Part shown: in pieces, positions 17,739 to 25,605 of the stretch
Position numbering within the stretch: position 1 is the first letter of the stretch
How the letters are laid out: every line of letters begins with the position of its first letter
Assembly (NCBI GenBank): GCA_039934035.1
Contig: JBDTMZ010000004.1
Span: 1 to 64,000, forward strand
From: Solibacter sp039934035
Lineage (GTDB): Bacteria > Acidobacteriota > Terriglobia > Bryobacterales > Bryobacteraceae
Reading direction: 5' to 3'
Length of the DNA stretch: 64,000 nt
The notes under the pieces: generated by a model
What the model saw: the letters and a program-made list of their open reading frames with translations, nothing else
The model's database searches: none
Told to the model about the DNA's origin: nothing
Made by a program: the position numbers and the translations under genes

Positions 17739-17850
17739 ACTCTCGGGTATTTCCCGACCATCCGAACGATTCCCTGCCACACCAACAGCGGTGGAGCGCC
17801 GGACCGTGCAATGAAGATTACGGACTCTTGCCGAACCCAACTCATGGCAC

Positions 17851-17867
17851 TTGCGCTCCGAGCGCAA
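17851..17867. terminator. Perfect small hairpin downstream of ssb
   Basis: TTGCGCT and AGCGCAA are separated by CCG and form a perfect seven-pair stem in the 151-bp gap after ssb. A short TTTT follows at about 17881, too far for a classical intrinsic terminator. It may end the ssb transcript. Confidence 0.3.
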
Positions 17868-17889
17868 ATCAGCGTAAAACCGTTTTAGC

Positions 17890-18423
17890 ATGGGCAAGAA
17901 GCCGCAGCAGCAACGTTGGCCGGAGGCAATCCGGCTCTGCCGGTTGAATCGGAACGACGTGGAGATGGCCAAAAGACTCGGCTTTCGGCCCGAGACGTTG
18001 GTTCGCGCCAGACCCGGTCCGAACGACAAATGGAGGCTGCCCGTCAACGTGTGGGTCCGTGAACTGCACCGGCAGAGGTTCGGCGGCGTGCTCGGTCAGA
18101 AGTCCCTCCCGGCGCCCGTGACAGTCGGGCCTCAGCTCAATCAAGAGGACATGCGCCGGTTCGAGGAGGAACTCTACTGGGAGGACTATTGGGCACGGAA
18201 TGAGGACGACAGCCGGCCCCAGAAGAGCAAAGGCAGCCAGGTGAAGCCGGCGAAAGCGCCTGACGCCGGCGCTACACCATGTCTGTACAAAGGCGTTGGC
18301 AATGACTCCGTTCCGTTTCCAGTTGACCTGGCGCCCAACAGACCTGCGGGACGTAGCGGGGCCCGTCGAGTCGCTCCGTCGATCGATGCCACGGCCGGCC
18401 ACGGGTGCACTTCTGAGTCATGA
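17890..18423 (+). CDS. Conserved hypothetical protein, 177 residues
   Basis: The first 60 residues match a short soil-bacterial family of the form RLCRLNxxDVxMAKxLGxxPxTLxxxxPxPxxxWxLPVxxWxRELHxxR; here CRLNRNDVEMAKRLGFRP and WRLPVNVWVRELHRQRFGG are visible. The family has no known function. The middle is acidic and aromatic (EELYWEDYWARNEDDSR). The C-terminal 60 residues are Pro/Ala/Gly-rich and look disordered, and may be an extension. The stop overlaps the next start as ATGA at 18420-18423, so both genes are translationally coupled. No strong ribosome site precedes ATG 17890. Confidence 0.6.
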   Translation: MGKKPQQQRWPEAIRLCRLNRNDVEMAKRLGFRPETLVRARPGPNDKWRLPVNVWVRELHRQRFGGVLGQKSLPAPVTVGPQLNQEDMRRFEEELYWEDYWARNEDDSRPQKSKGSQVKPAKAPDAGATPCLYKGVGNDSVPFPVDLAPNRPAGRSGARRVAPSIDATAGHGCTSES

Positions 18424-18980
18424 GCAAACCAAAGACCCTGCTCGAAGACCTGTGCGAGCACGCTCTGTCCTGCGGCGCCCAGTCCCTTGAAATGGAACGC
18501 GAGGACGGCCGCGAGTGGGTCTTTGCACGTAAGGGCGAGGCGGCGTTTGGTACCGCGAACTTCGCCAGTTCGAGCCGCGACGCCAAGGAATTGCTCCAGA
18601 ATCTCTATGCCGCCCAGAAGAAGCCGATTCGGACCGCGATTGGCGGCCAGGTGTGGATTCTGAAAGTGGAGGTCTACGAACGCTTCGGTGAGGACGCGTT
18701 CCGGGTGCGCATCGATCCGGCGCCAAAGCTCGATCCGTCGGGCGCGCCGCCGTTCACGAAGAAACAGGGGCAGTATCTGGCGTTCATTTACTACTACTCG
18801 AAGATCCACGGCCGGGCACCCGCGGAATCGGACCTCCAGCGGTACTTTCAGACCACGCCGCCATCCGTTCACCAAATGATCAAGACGCTCGAACTGCGCG
18901 GCTTCGTCCAACGAACTCCCGGGCTGGCACGATCCATGCTGCTGCTCGTGCGGCCGGAGCACCTGCCGGCGCTGGAGTAG
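18420..18980 (+). CDS. Unknown protein with C-terminal LexA-like winged helix
   Basis: A 186-residue soluble protein. The C-terminal part, from FTKKQGQYLAFIYYYSKIHG through ESDLQRYFQTTPPSVHQMIK to LELRGFVQRTPGLARSMLLL, follows the pattern of the LexA DNA-binding domain (helix, then recognition helix in the position of LGFRSPNAAEEHLKAL, then wing ending in RGIRL-like residues). There is no LexA autoprotease domain. The N-terminal 100 residues (EDLCEHALSCGAQSLEMERE) are not recognised. It probably regulates transcription, perhaps of its own two-gene unit with the coupled upstream gene. The LexA comparison is by pattern and should be regarded as likely rather than proven. Confidence 0.6.
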   Translation: MSKPKTLLEDLCEHALSCGAQSLEMEREDGREWVFARKGEAAFGTANFASSSRDAKELLQNLYAAQKKPIRTAIGGQVWILKVEVYERFGEDAFRVRIDPAPKLDPSGAPPFTKKQGQYLAFIYYYSKIHGRAPAESDLQRYFQTTPPSVHQMIKTLELRGFVQRTPGLARSMLLLVRPEHLPALE

Positions 18981-19067
18981 CGCCGCGATCCGCGTGGCAA
19001 GCACGATGTTTCGACGCCGCCGAACTCACGCGCCTCTCCCTGCGCGCGGGCACTCCCGCCGTTGCTC

Positions 19068-19143
19068 TTCAAAGGTCACCGCTTATTCAACCGACGGCGC
19101 CGGAGGCGAGGCTGATAGCTGACAGCTGAAGGCTGATAGCTAC
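19068..19143 (-). repeat. Heptamer array plus conserved core, family 2, copy 2
   Basis: Read on the minus strand this is GCTATCAGCCTTCAGCTGTC then CGCCTCCGGCGCCGTCGGTT and GAATAAGCGGTGACCTTTGAA, the same core as at 7850-7894. The array starts exactly at the stop codon of the 69-residue gene (19140-19142). Confidence 0.6.
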
Positions 19144-19349
19144 TGCGTGCCCGGGGTCTTGCGAATCTGCTGCCGCTTACGGAGACTGACCCGCGGCGGT
19201 GCGCTGTGAGCCTTTCGCAGCATGGCGAGTGCCTTGGGCGGTCGGCCGCGACGGCTGCTCTTTGCCTGCAAACGTTCCAGGCTAAGGATCGCCGCATCAA
19301 GGTTGGCAAGTTCTCGTCGCAACTGTTCCAGTACCGTACTCAGATCCAT
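19140..19349 (-). CDS. Small basic protein with AT-hook-like motif, 69 residues
   Basis: A 69-residue protein: an N-terminal helix (DLSTVLEQLRRELANLDAAI) followed by a basic tail with RRGRPPKALAML. Very similar small proteins (helix plus RRGRPPK) recur in acidobacterial genomes, where function is unknown; the RGRPPK motif can bind the DNA minor groove. The high charge and the conserved two-part layout support a real gene. It is on the opposite strand to its neighbours and its stop codon touches repeat family 2. Confidence 0.55.
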   Translation of the reverse strand: MDLSTVLEQLRRELANLDAAILSLERLQAKSSRRGRPPKALAMLRKAHSAPPRVSLRKRQQIRKTPGTQ

Positions 19350-19463
19350 GTGCTAGAAGTCTTGAGAATAGTACGTTCGGCGACAAAAGCAAATCAGACT
19401 TTTCCTGTCCTTATTACGGAAATTCGGAAATCTTGCCCCGATCCCAGGCAACATTTCGATCGA

Positions 19464-19925
19464 TCAGCGCTTAAGTACCGGATCTTCCGTCCGGTCCGCC
19501 TGGTCACCGTAAGTCTGAAGCGAATCCAGGGATTCGAGGACCCGCTCCAAAAGGCTATCCGTCTGGGAAACGGTCGCCTTCAAAACCTCGATCGAATTTG
19601 CCTGGGTGATCAGCCTCTGGTCCAGGGACGACATGGTCTTCACCAGCAGTTGTTCCATCGCGGCCACGATCTGCGTAGTGGACGGCATCTCTGTCAGGCG
19701 GCTGTCGTGGTCGTCCAATCGGGTTTCCACCTGAGCAAAACGTGCCTGATCGGCCGCCTCGCGAGCCAGCAGGCGCGCTTCCAGATCGGCCAGTGACTGC
19801 TTCAGGCCGGCTGTCTCGGGTCTGTCCGAGCCCGCGGGATCGTTTTTAGGAAGGGTGATTACGGCGGCGGCAACCCCGGCCAGAAATATCGCGACCCGCG
19901 GTACATAGTTGAGAACTCGAGACAT
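19464..19925 (-). CDS. Membrane-anchored coiled-coil protein, 153 residues
   Basis: One N-terminal transmembrane helix (VPRVAIFLAGVAAAVITL) is followed by a mostly helical extramembrane region with heptads and Gln/Glu/Leu richness (LKQSLADLEARLLAREAADQ, ARFAQVETRLDDHDSRLTEM, SIEVLKATVSQTDSLLERVL). The layout resembles a larger protein at 41679-42611. Function is unknown; such proteins may act as spacers or scaffolds. A good sigma-70 promoter lies directly upstream, close enough for a leader of only a few bases. Confidence 0.6.
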   Translation of the reverse strand: MSRVLNYVPRVAIFLAGVAAAVITLPKNDPAGSDRPETAGLKQSLADLEARLLAREAADQARFAQVETRLDDHDSRLTEMPSTTQIVAAMEQLLVKTMSSLDQRLITQANSIEVLKATVSQTDSLLERVLESLDSLQTYGDQADRTEDPVLKR

Positions 19926-19935
19926 CGGTGATCCA

Positions 19936-19964
19936 CTTATAATACGTCGCCCCTATGATTTCAA
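19936..19964 (-). promoter_or_regulatory. Predicted sigma-70 promoter for the coiled-coil gene
   Basis: On the minus strand TTGAAA (19959-19964) and TATAAG (19936-19941) are separated by exactly 17 bp. The ATG at 19925 is about 10 bp past the -10 box, so the transcript would be almost leaderless, in keeping with the lack of a ribosome binding site. Confidence 0.45.
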
Positions 19965-20070
19965 CCCCCCCTACTGATAGGCGCAGTACTGGGTACGTAC
20001 CGCGATTGCGGGCCTTTGAGCATTCCTGCCATGCTTTCTAGGAAAGATCCGAATAGCAGGAGATCTCTGG

Positions 20071-21105
20071 TTGAACGATTCTACAGAATCCAGATTCATC
20101 CGTCGGCTGGCGGCTGGAACTCCGATGCTTCTGGGGTGCGATTTCCAAGGGCGGCTGATCTGGATGAGTCAGCGCACGCGGGAACTGCTTTACTCTCCGA
20201 AGCACCTGATGGATGTGTTACGCTGCCCGCCCGCTCCCCAGGCGGCCAGCCAAATTCGGAACCCGCTGCATTTCTGGCTGGTCTGGGAGTTTCGGGATAG
20301 CGTGGTGATCGGTGCACAAACACTGGCGGATGAATCGGGCGAGACTCGCGAACTGCTGGAAGTCCAGGGGCGGCTGAGCCTGCATTTCCTTCGTTTACTT
20401 GAGTTTGAACGGCGTCTCTCCAACTCGGTGCAGCAACGGCGGGGCAGCGGAGCGCGCCGTGTCGTGCGCCAGATTGAACTCGAGCGCCAGCGCCTGGGGC
20501 GGGAACTGCACACCGGGGTGGGGCAACTGCTGGCCGCCATCCGCCTCCAGTTGGAAGTTATTGCCGTGGAGATGCCGGCCCCTTCCCGCAAAGTGGGGCA
20601 GGCGCTGGAAAGCATTTCCATCCTCGCCGCCGACACCCTGGAACAGGTACGCGCTATCTCGCGCCGTCTGCATCCGCCTGAATGGCAAAGGCTTACACTC
20701 AAGTCTGCGGTCGGGCAATTATGGGCCGTCAGTGGGGTGCCCGACCGCTTCTCCGCCTCCCTCAAAGTGGATTCGGACCTGGCGGAACCTGATCTGGATG
20801 TTAAGATTCTGATGTACCGCGGATTACAGGAGTCGCTTTCCAACCTGGTCCGGCATTCCAAGGCGACCAGCGCTTCGGTTGAACTGGGCATGCGTGACGG
20901 ACTGTTGGTGCTGGAGATTCGCGATAATGGCGTGGGGTTCGAGCCGGCTAGCCTGTTTTCGGCTCCGGCCAGTGTCACTTCAGGCATCGGCTTGCGCACG
21001 CTGCGGGAGATGGCTGAGGAACTGGGAGGGAAACTGGAAGTGGAAAGCGGCCCGGATGGCACTAAACTGGAAGTTTCCGTTGCACCCTTCCCGGCGGTGG
21101 AGTAA
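20071..21105 (+). CDS. NarL-type sensor histidine kinase (HisKA_3/HATPase_c)
   Basis: A 344-residue soluble kinase. The N-terminus (GTPMLLGCDFQGRLIWMSQ) looks like a small PAS-type sensor and no membrane helix is present. The dimerisation/phosphoacceptor helix ERQRLGRELHTGVGQLLAAI has H147; the usual acidic residue after the histidine is Thr here, a variant that does occur. The HATPase_c domain has LQESLSNLVRHSKA (N box), RDNGVGFE (G1) and GIGLRTLREMAEELGG (G2). The start is TTG 20071, supported by AGGAGAT nine bases upstream. The response regulator follows 37 bp later, so they form a cytoplasmic two-component pair. The heme-conduit operon begins 1.3 kb downstream. Confidence 0.9.
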   Translation: MNDSTESRFIRRLAAGTPMLLGCDFQGRLIWMSQRTRELLYSPKHLMDVLRCPPAPQAASQIRNPLHFWLVWEFRDSVVIGAQTLADESGETRELLEVQGRLSLHFLRLLEFERRLSNSVQQRRGSGARRVVRQIELERQRLGRELHTGVGQLLAAIRLQLEVIAVEMPAPSRKVGQALESISILAADTLEQVRAISRRLHPPEWQRLTLKSAVGQLWAVSGVPDRFSASLKVDSDLAEPDLDVKILMYRGLQESLSNLVRHSKATSASVELGMRDGLLVLEIRDNGVGFEPASLFSAPASVTSGIGLRTLREMAEELGGKLEVESGPDGTKLEVSVAPFPAVE

Positions 21106-21142
21106 TACCCGTCTCGCAGATGACGGAATCTGAAGGAGAAGC

Positions 21143-21805
21143 ATGCAGGAACCGGCAGCGACGACGGTGGTTTTGGCGGATGACCATGCCATTGTCAGGG
21201 AGGGCATTGCAGCGCTGTGTGCTTCTCATGGCATACAGGTGCTCGGTCAAGTTGCCGACGGCAACGACGCAATCGAGATGATCACGGCATTGAAGCCGGA
21301 TTTTGCCATCCTCGACCTGCATATGCCGGCTTTGACCGGGATTGAAGCGATCCGGCGGCTGCGCTCTGCCGGTTGTATCACCAAACTGATGATCCTCTCC
21401 ATCAGCCGCGAAGATTCCACCGTGATGGAAGCGCTGCGCGCCGGCGCCGATGCCTATCTGCTTAAAGATGGACCCTCGCGGCATCTGCTCGACGCCATCA
21501 ATTTCGTCAAGGATGGAGGAGTTTACGTATCTCCGATGTTGCGCGGAGCGGGCCTGTTTGCCAAGGCGGAGAGTAGCCGGGCCGCCGACCCACTGGCGGC
21601 ATTGAGCCCCCGCGAGATGGAGGTATTTTCCTACCTCGTAAACGGGTTACGCGCCAAAGATATCGCCGATCTGCTGTCGATAAGCCCTAAAACGGTGGAT
21701 ACTTACCGCGCCAGCCTGATGCGCAAACTTAACGTCCACGACCTGGTGGGCCTGGTGAAGTTCGCGATCGAACGAAATCTGACCACTACTTCCCCCAACC
21801 GCTAG
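21143..21805 (+). CDS. NarL/FixJ-family response regulator
   Basis: A 220-residue regulator: receiver domain with acidic pocket D13-D14, phosphoacceptor D58 (FAILDLHMPALTG), switch Ser/Thr in MILSISRED and Lys in YLLKDG; then a LuxR-type helix-turn-helix (LSPREMEVFSYLVNGLRAKD, then ISPKTVDTYRASLMRKLNVH). The start ATG is preceded by GAAGGAG at 21133-21139. It is the partner of the kinase immediately upstream. The targets are unknown; the multiheme cytochrome operon downstream is the obvious candidate, separated only by a short antisense gene and an AT-rich leader. Confidence 0.94.
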   Translation: MQEPAATTVVLADDHAIVREGIAALCASHGIQVLGQVADGNDAIEMITALKPDFAILDLHMPALTGIEAIRRLRSAGCITKLMILSISREDSTVMEALRAGADAYLLKDGPSRHLLDAINFVKDGGVYVSPMLRGAGLFAKAESSRAADPLAALSPREMEVFSYLVNGLRAKDIADLLSISPKTVDTYRASLMRKLNVHDLVGLVKFAIERNLTTTSPNR

Positions 21806-21998
21806 CCTCCGTGAGCGAGGTCCGTGAAGAGGCACCCTGCTCCAGTTGATAGCGTTCCAGCGCCTGAATCAGGTGGTCGACTGACGAGCGCCGCTCGTAA
21901 AGGCGAATCAAGGCACGGTGCCGCGCAGTCCCATCGGGCTGGGCGGCATGCAAGCGCCGGTCGCACAATCGAGGTTGTGTGTTGGCTGTAAGAGTCAT
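21786..21998 (-). CDS. Possible small protein, 70 residues
   Basis: The frame encodes a helical basic protein with HRALIRLYERRSSVDHLIQA and LERYQLEQG, a pattern (ALIxLYexRxxVdxLIxALExYQ) that I associate with short acidobacterial proteins of unknown function. It converges on the response regulator and overlaps its last 20 bp. No clear ribosome binding site precedes ATG 21998. Antisense chance cannot be excluded, so this is tentative. Confidence 0.4.
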   Translation of the reverse strand: MTLTANTQPRLCDRRLHAAQPDGTARHRALIRLYERRSSVDHLIQALERYQLEQGASSRTSLTEASGWGK

Positions 21999-22368
21999 GG
22001 GGTTTATCCCTGTTGTCTCAGAATTTTCCTACCGAGAAATTAGAATACCTGTGAAATAATACAAATGCAACTAGAAACCTGCAGAAAACCTCAAGTTAGG
22101 CTAAGCTATTTTCGGAGTATAGGACCTTTGTATATTTTTACCAGATGCTTCAGCCTCATATAGCGGGTTTTCACCCACACCCACCTGCGTTTTTGCCCCA
22201 AATGGGCCAGTAGGAAAACCCCTCAGCGAGGTGGGGGGATTTCCCATCACGAAGATAAGAAAAGGTTTTGGGGCCTGAATCTAAGTCTCCGGGTTTGGCG
22301 TGGTGTTTGCAGTGTCACTTTCGCTAGGTACCCTTTGCAGGAAAGTTGAGTTCTATTTGGAGATACGT
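21999..22368. promoter_or_regulatory. AT-rich leader/control region of the cytochrome operon
   Basis: This 370-bp gap is clearly richer in A and T than the rest of the window (for example 22016-22080 and 22105-22150) and must contain the promoter of the multiheme operon. It holds a long hairpin at 22213-22244. I could not pick out a convincing sigma-70 or sigma-54 promoter by eye and found no GEMM (c-di-GMP/cGAMP) riboswitch core. ATG 22369 has GGAG at about 22359-22362. Confidence 0.5.
22213..22244. promoter_or_regulatory. Stable hairpin upstream of the cytochrome operon
   Basis: GGAAAACCCCTC pairs with GAGGTGGGGGGATTTCC around a short AGC loop, with bulges; the CCCCTC/GAGG-GGGG part is strong. 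It lies about 125 bp before the decaheme start and could be an RNA attenuator, a binding site or a transcript end for the antisense strand. Confidence 0.35.
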
Positions 22369-24537
22369 ATGCGGATTCCTCCTTCGGTGTTCGCGGTTGG
22401 TCGATACGCGCTGGCTCTCGGAGCGATCACGGGTTCCGTGGTTCTGATGAGTGCGCCGAAAAAGACGGAGTTCACGCCTCACGACAAGGCCTATTACGCC
22501 TCGGAAGCGACCGTGAATTTCGTACGGCCGGGTTTGGTTTTTAAAATCATCTCAGCCAACATTGCCACTGACGGTACGATCAGTGTGGATTTCAAGATGA
22601 CCGATCCAAAAGGTCTGGGTTTGGACCGGGACGGAATCAGCACGCCGGGCGCTGTCTCGACGAGCTTCATCGCGGCCTATATTCCCAAAGGCCAGAAACA
22701 GTTTTACGCTTATACGACACGCACTCAAACCAGCCCGATCACGAAGGTATCCGCGATTCAGGCCGGCGCCGATAGCGGGGGCACTTATAAGTCCCTGGGC
22801 GATGGCGAGTACATTTATACCTTCGCCACCAAGGCGAAGGGCCAGAACGGCGCGGCGTGGGACAACACCCTGACGCACCGCATGGGTATGTACGGCTCGC
22901 GCAACCTGACCGAATTCGATTTGGGCACGAACCGGGATGACGACACCATGACCTGGATTCCGGCGGGTGGAGCCACGCCCACCAACACGCGCGACATTAT
23001 CCGGACGCCCACATGCAACAAGTGCCACGACGCGCTGGCCTTCCATGGCGGTACGCGCCGCAGCATGGAACTGTGCATCATGTGCCACACCCCGCAAACC
23101 GTCGATCCCGACACCGGGAACACGGTGGATATGCCGGTAATGACCCATAAGATCCACATGGGCGAAGAGTTGCCCAGCGTGCAGGCCGGCAAGCCGTATC
23201 AGATCATCGGCAATCAGCAGAGCGTGTCCGACTGGTCCACGGTGGCGCTTCCCAGCGATCCGCGCCGCTGCGAATTCTGCCACGAGCCCACCCAGAAGAC
23301 GGGCGCCGCTCAGGCGGATGCCTGGTTGAAGAATCCGAGCCGCGCGGCTTGCGGTTCGTGCCACGACAATGTGGATTTCGCCACCGGCAAAAACCACGTC
23401 AACCTGCCCCAGGTTTCCGATAACCAGTGCACCCAGTGCCACATCCCGCAGGGCGAACTGGAATTCGACGCCTCTATTATCGGTGCGCACACCGTCCCGA
23501 CCGAGTCCCTCACCCGTCCCGGTATCAATCTCGACATCTTAAAGGTCGAAAACGGCGTGGCCGGAAAGGCTCCGACCGTGACTTTCAAGATCACGGACAA
23601 CAAGGGCAACGGCATCACGATGGCACAGATGACGGGCGGCCTAAACCGCTTGGGCATCGTGCTAGCCGGTCCGACGTTGGATTATGGCTACACCAAGTTC
23701 GGCTCCGACGTCACCACCAACGGGTACGTCTCCGAAAACCCGGTCCCGACCGCCAAATGCGCCGCGGATGGCACGTGCACCTACACCTTCACGCACGTGG
23801 TTCCGGTGGGCGCCACTGGCACCTACTCCGTCGGTATCGAAGGCCGCCGCGAACTCGTGCTGCTGCCCGGTACCGCCCAAACCCAGACCACCGAATACGG
23901 AGCCAAGAACAAGGTAGTCTCCTTCTCGGTGGACGGCTCTAAGCTGGCGGCTCGCCGTCAGGTTGTGGATATCGCTAAGTGCAACAATTGCCACAGCAAT
24001 CTGTCGCTCCACGGCGAAAACCGCAATCAGATCGAGCAGTGCGTGCTTTGCCACAACCCGAGCGAAACCGACGCGGGACGCCGTTCCACGGCTACCAATC
24101 CCGACGACAAGAATAAACCGCCGCAGGCTGTGAATTTCGCTCTGATGGTCCACAAGATCCATACCGGCGAAAAGATGCAGGAATTCAACCAGACCTACGT
24201 CGTGGTTGGATTCGGCGGCAGCCATAACGACTTCAGCGAAGTGCGTTATCCGGCGATGACCCTTAGCGGTGGAGTTGCCAACACGGCAAAATGCTTTATG
24301 TGCCATGTCAACACCTCCGAAGCCGCCTTCCCCCTCGGCAAAAACAACGTGACCGACCCGCAAGGCAAACTGAGCCCGGCGCCCGCCACCACTTCGGCGT
24401 GCACGGCGTGCCACCTGAGCCTTTCGGCGCTGTCTCACTCGGTGGATAACACCGATGCGAAGTTCGGTGAAAGCTGCGATGTATGCCATGCCGTCGGCAA
24501 ATCGTTCGACGTCGTGAAAATGCACGCAGGTCAATAA
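22369..24537 (+). CDS. OmcA/MtrC-family decaheme c-type cytochrome
   Basis: A 722-residue exported cytochrome with exactly ten CXXCH motifs, in order CNKCH (C216), CIMCH (C236), CEFCH, CGSCH, CTQCH, then after a beta-rich domain CNNCH, CVLCH, CFMCH, CTACH and CDVCH (C703). Two groups of five hemes split by beta-sandwich regions is the OmcA/MtrC layout of surface-exposed terminal reductases. Signature THKIHMGEEL and VHKIHTGEKM follow the second heme of each half, as in the family. An N-terminal hydrophobic stretch (YALALGAITGSVVLM) serves as signal or anchor, but no lipobox cysteine is seen, unlike Shewanella MtrC. ATG 22369 is chosen for its ribosome site. It is first in a four-gene operon with an MtrA-like cytochrome and a barrel protein. 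Likely role: passing electrons to extracellular acceptors. Confidence 0.92.
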   Translation: MRIPPSVFAVGRYALALGAITGSVVLMSAPKKTEFTPHDKAYYASEATVNFVRPGLVFKIISANIATDGTISVDFKMTDPKGLGLDRDGISTPGAVSTSFIAAYIPKGQKQFYAYTTRTQTSPITKVSAIQAGADSGGTYKSLGDGEYIYTFATKAKGQNGAAWDNTLTHRMGMYGSRNLTEFDLGTNRDDDTMTWIPAGGATPTNTRDIIRTPTCNKCHDALAFHGGTRRSMELCIMCHTPQTVDPDTGNTVDMPVMTHKIHMGEELPSVQAGKPYQIIGNQQSVSDWSTVALPSDPRRCEFCHEPTQKTGAAQADAWLKNPSRAACGSCHDNVDFATGKNHVNLPQVSDNQCTQCHIPQGELEFDASIIGAHTVPTESLTRPGINLDILKVENGVAGKAPTVTFKITDNKGNGITMAQMTGGLNRLGIVLAGPTLDYGYTKFGSDVTTNGYVSENPVPTAKCAADGTCTYTFTHVVPVGATGTYSVGIEGRRELVLLPGTAQTQTTEYGAKNKVVSFSVDGSKLAARRQVVDIAKCNNCHSNLSLHGENRNQIEQCVLCHNPSETDAGRRSTATNPDDKNKPPQAVNFALMVHKIHTGEKMQEFNQTYVVVGFGGSHNDFSEVRYPAMTLSGGVANTAKCFMCHVNTSEAAFPLGKNNVTDPQGKLSPAPATTSACTACHLSLSALSHSVDNTDAKFGESCDVCHAVGKSFDVVKMHAGQ

Positions 24538-24558
24538 CAACAAAAAGGACAGAACGCC

Positions 24559-25605
24559 ATGTTCGGCCGGTCCCTATCATTAACCCGCCCCGCGTTCCGC
24601 CGCCCGCGTCTGATGACGCGGGCGGCGGGGCTAATGGGTGCGGCTCTATTGCTTACTTTCCTTGGGGGCGCGCAGGAGAAACCTGCGGCCCCCGTTTCTA
24701 CTCCACCGGCGGATAATAAGCCGGCGGACGCGAAGCTGGCCGATACGAAGCCGGCCGATAACAAGCCGGCGGAGTTCGTCGGTTCCTCGACCTGCCAGAT
24801 GTGCCACGAGGATATCTTCAATACCTTCCAGAAAAATCCTCACCAGGTAGTGGAAACCGATAAGAAACGCGGCTTCGATACCAAAGCCTGCGAAAGCTGC
24901 CACGGTCCGGGCAGCAAGCACGCGGAGTCGGTGGCCCCGACCGATATCCGGCAGCCTGCCAAGCTGAAGGCTGCAGAGACCGACAAAATCTGCCTCACCT
25001 GCCATCAAAATCAGTCCACCCACTCGGGACGTCTTACCAGCAGTCATGCCAAGAACCAGGTGAGCTGCACCGCCTGCCATTCCATTCACAAGAATGGACC
25101 TCACGGGCTGGTCGCCACCAAGGCAACCGAGATCAACAAGCAGTGCGCAACCTGCCACACCGACGTGTGGGCGAGTTTCCAGCGTCCGAATAAACACCGG
25201 CTGCCCGAAGGCGCCATGTCCTGCGTCGATTGCCACAATCCCCACGGCAGCGCCCTGCCACGGTCCATTCAGACGACGCGCGCCAGTGAACCCGGCTGCG
25301 CCAAGTGTCACGGCGACAAGGTAGGCCCCTTCCCCTACGAGCATGCTCCGGTGCGCCTCGAAGGCTGCACGGCGTGCCATCAACCGCATGGTTCCGCGAA
25401 TCCGCGCATGCTGACCCGTCATGAAGTTCGCCAGGTCTGCATGGAGTGCCATTCCAACCTGCCGGTACCGAATCCGGCGGCCAATGCGACGTTGGGAACG
25501 GTTGGCCCGGCGATTCACGACATTCGCAGCCCGCGCTTCCAGAACTGCACCCTCTGTCACCAGAAGGTGCATGGTTCCTATGTGAATAGGACGTTACTCA
25601 AATGA
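24559..25605 (+). CDS. MtrA/DmsE-family decaheme c-type cytochrome
   Basis: A 348-residue periplasmic cytochrome with ten CXXCH motifs from CQMCH (C79) to CTLCH (C330): CQMCH, CESCH, CLTCH, CTACH, CATCH, CVDCH, CAKCH, CTACH, CMECH, CTLCH. The spacing and the phrases GSSTCQMCHEDIFNTFQKNPH, split at the heme, and SCVDCHNPHGSALPRS are typical of MtrA/PioA/DmsE proteins, which sit inside an outer-membrane barrel and carry electrons through it. After the signal sequence comes a Pro/Ala/Asp/Lys linker with repeats such as NKPADAKLADTKPADNKPA. It starts 21 bp after the MtrC-like gene; its stop overlaps the next start as ATGA. An alternative start is ATG 24613. Confidence 0.93.
   Translation: MFGRSLSLTRPAFRRPRLMTRAAGLMGAALLLTFLGGAQEKPAAPVSTPPADNKPADAKLADTKPADNKPAEFVGSSTCQMCHEDIFNTFQKNPHQVVETDKKRGFDTKACESCHGPGSKHAESVAPTDIRQPAKLKAAETDKICLTCHQNQSTHSGRLTSSHAKNQVSCTACHSIHKNGPHGLVATKATEINKQCATCHTDVWASFQRPNKHRLPEGAMSCVDCHNPHGSALPRSIQTTRASEPGCAKCHGDKVGPFPYEHAPVRLEGCTACHQPHGSANPRMLTRHEVRQVCMECHSNLPVPNPAANATLGTVGPAIHDIRSPRFQNCTLCHQKVHGSYVNRTLLK

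Noticed and set aside
21999..22368. Possible GEMM (c-di-GMP/cGAMP) riboswitch before the cytochrome operon, as in Geobacter
   Set aside because: The conserved GEMM core could not be found on either strand by eye; only an unrelated hairpin is present.
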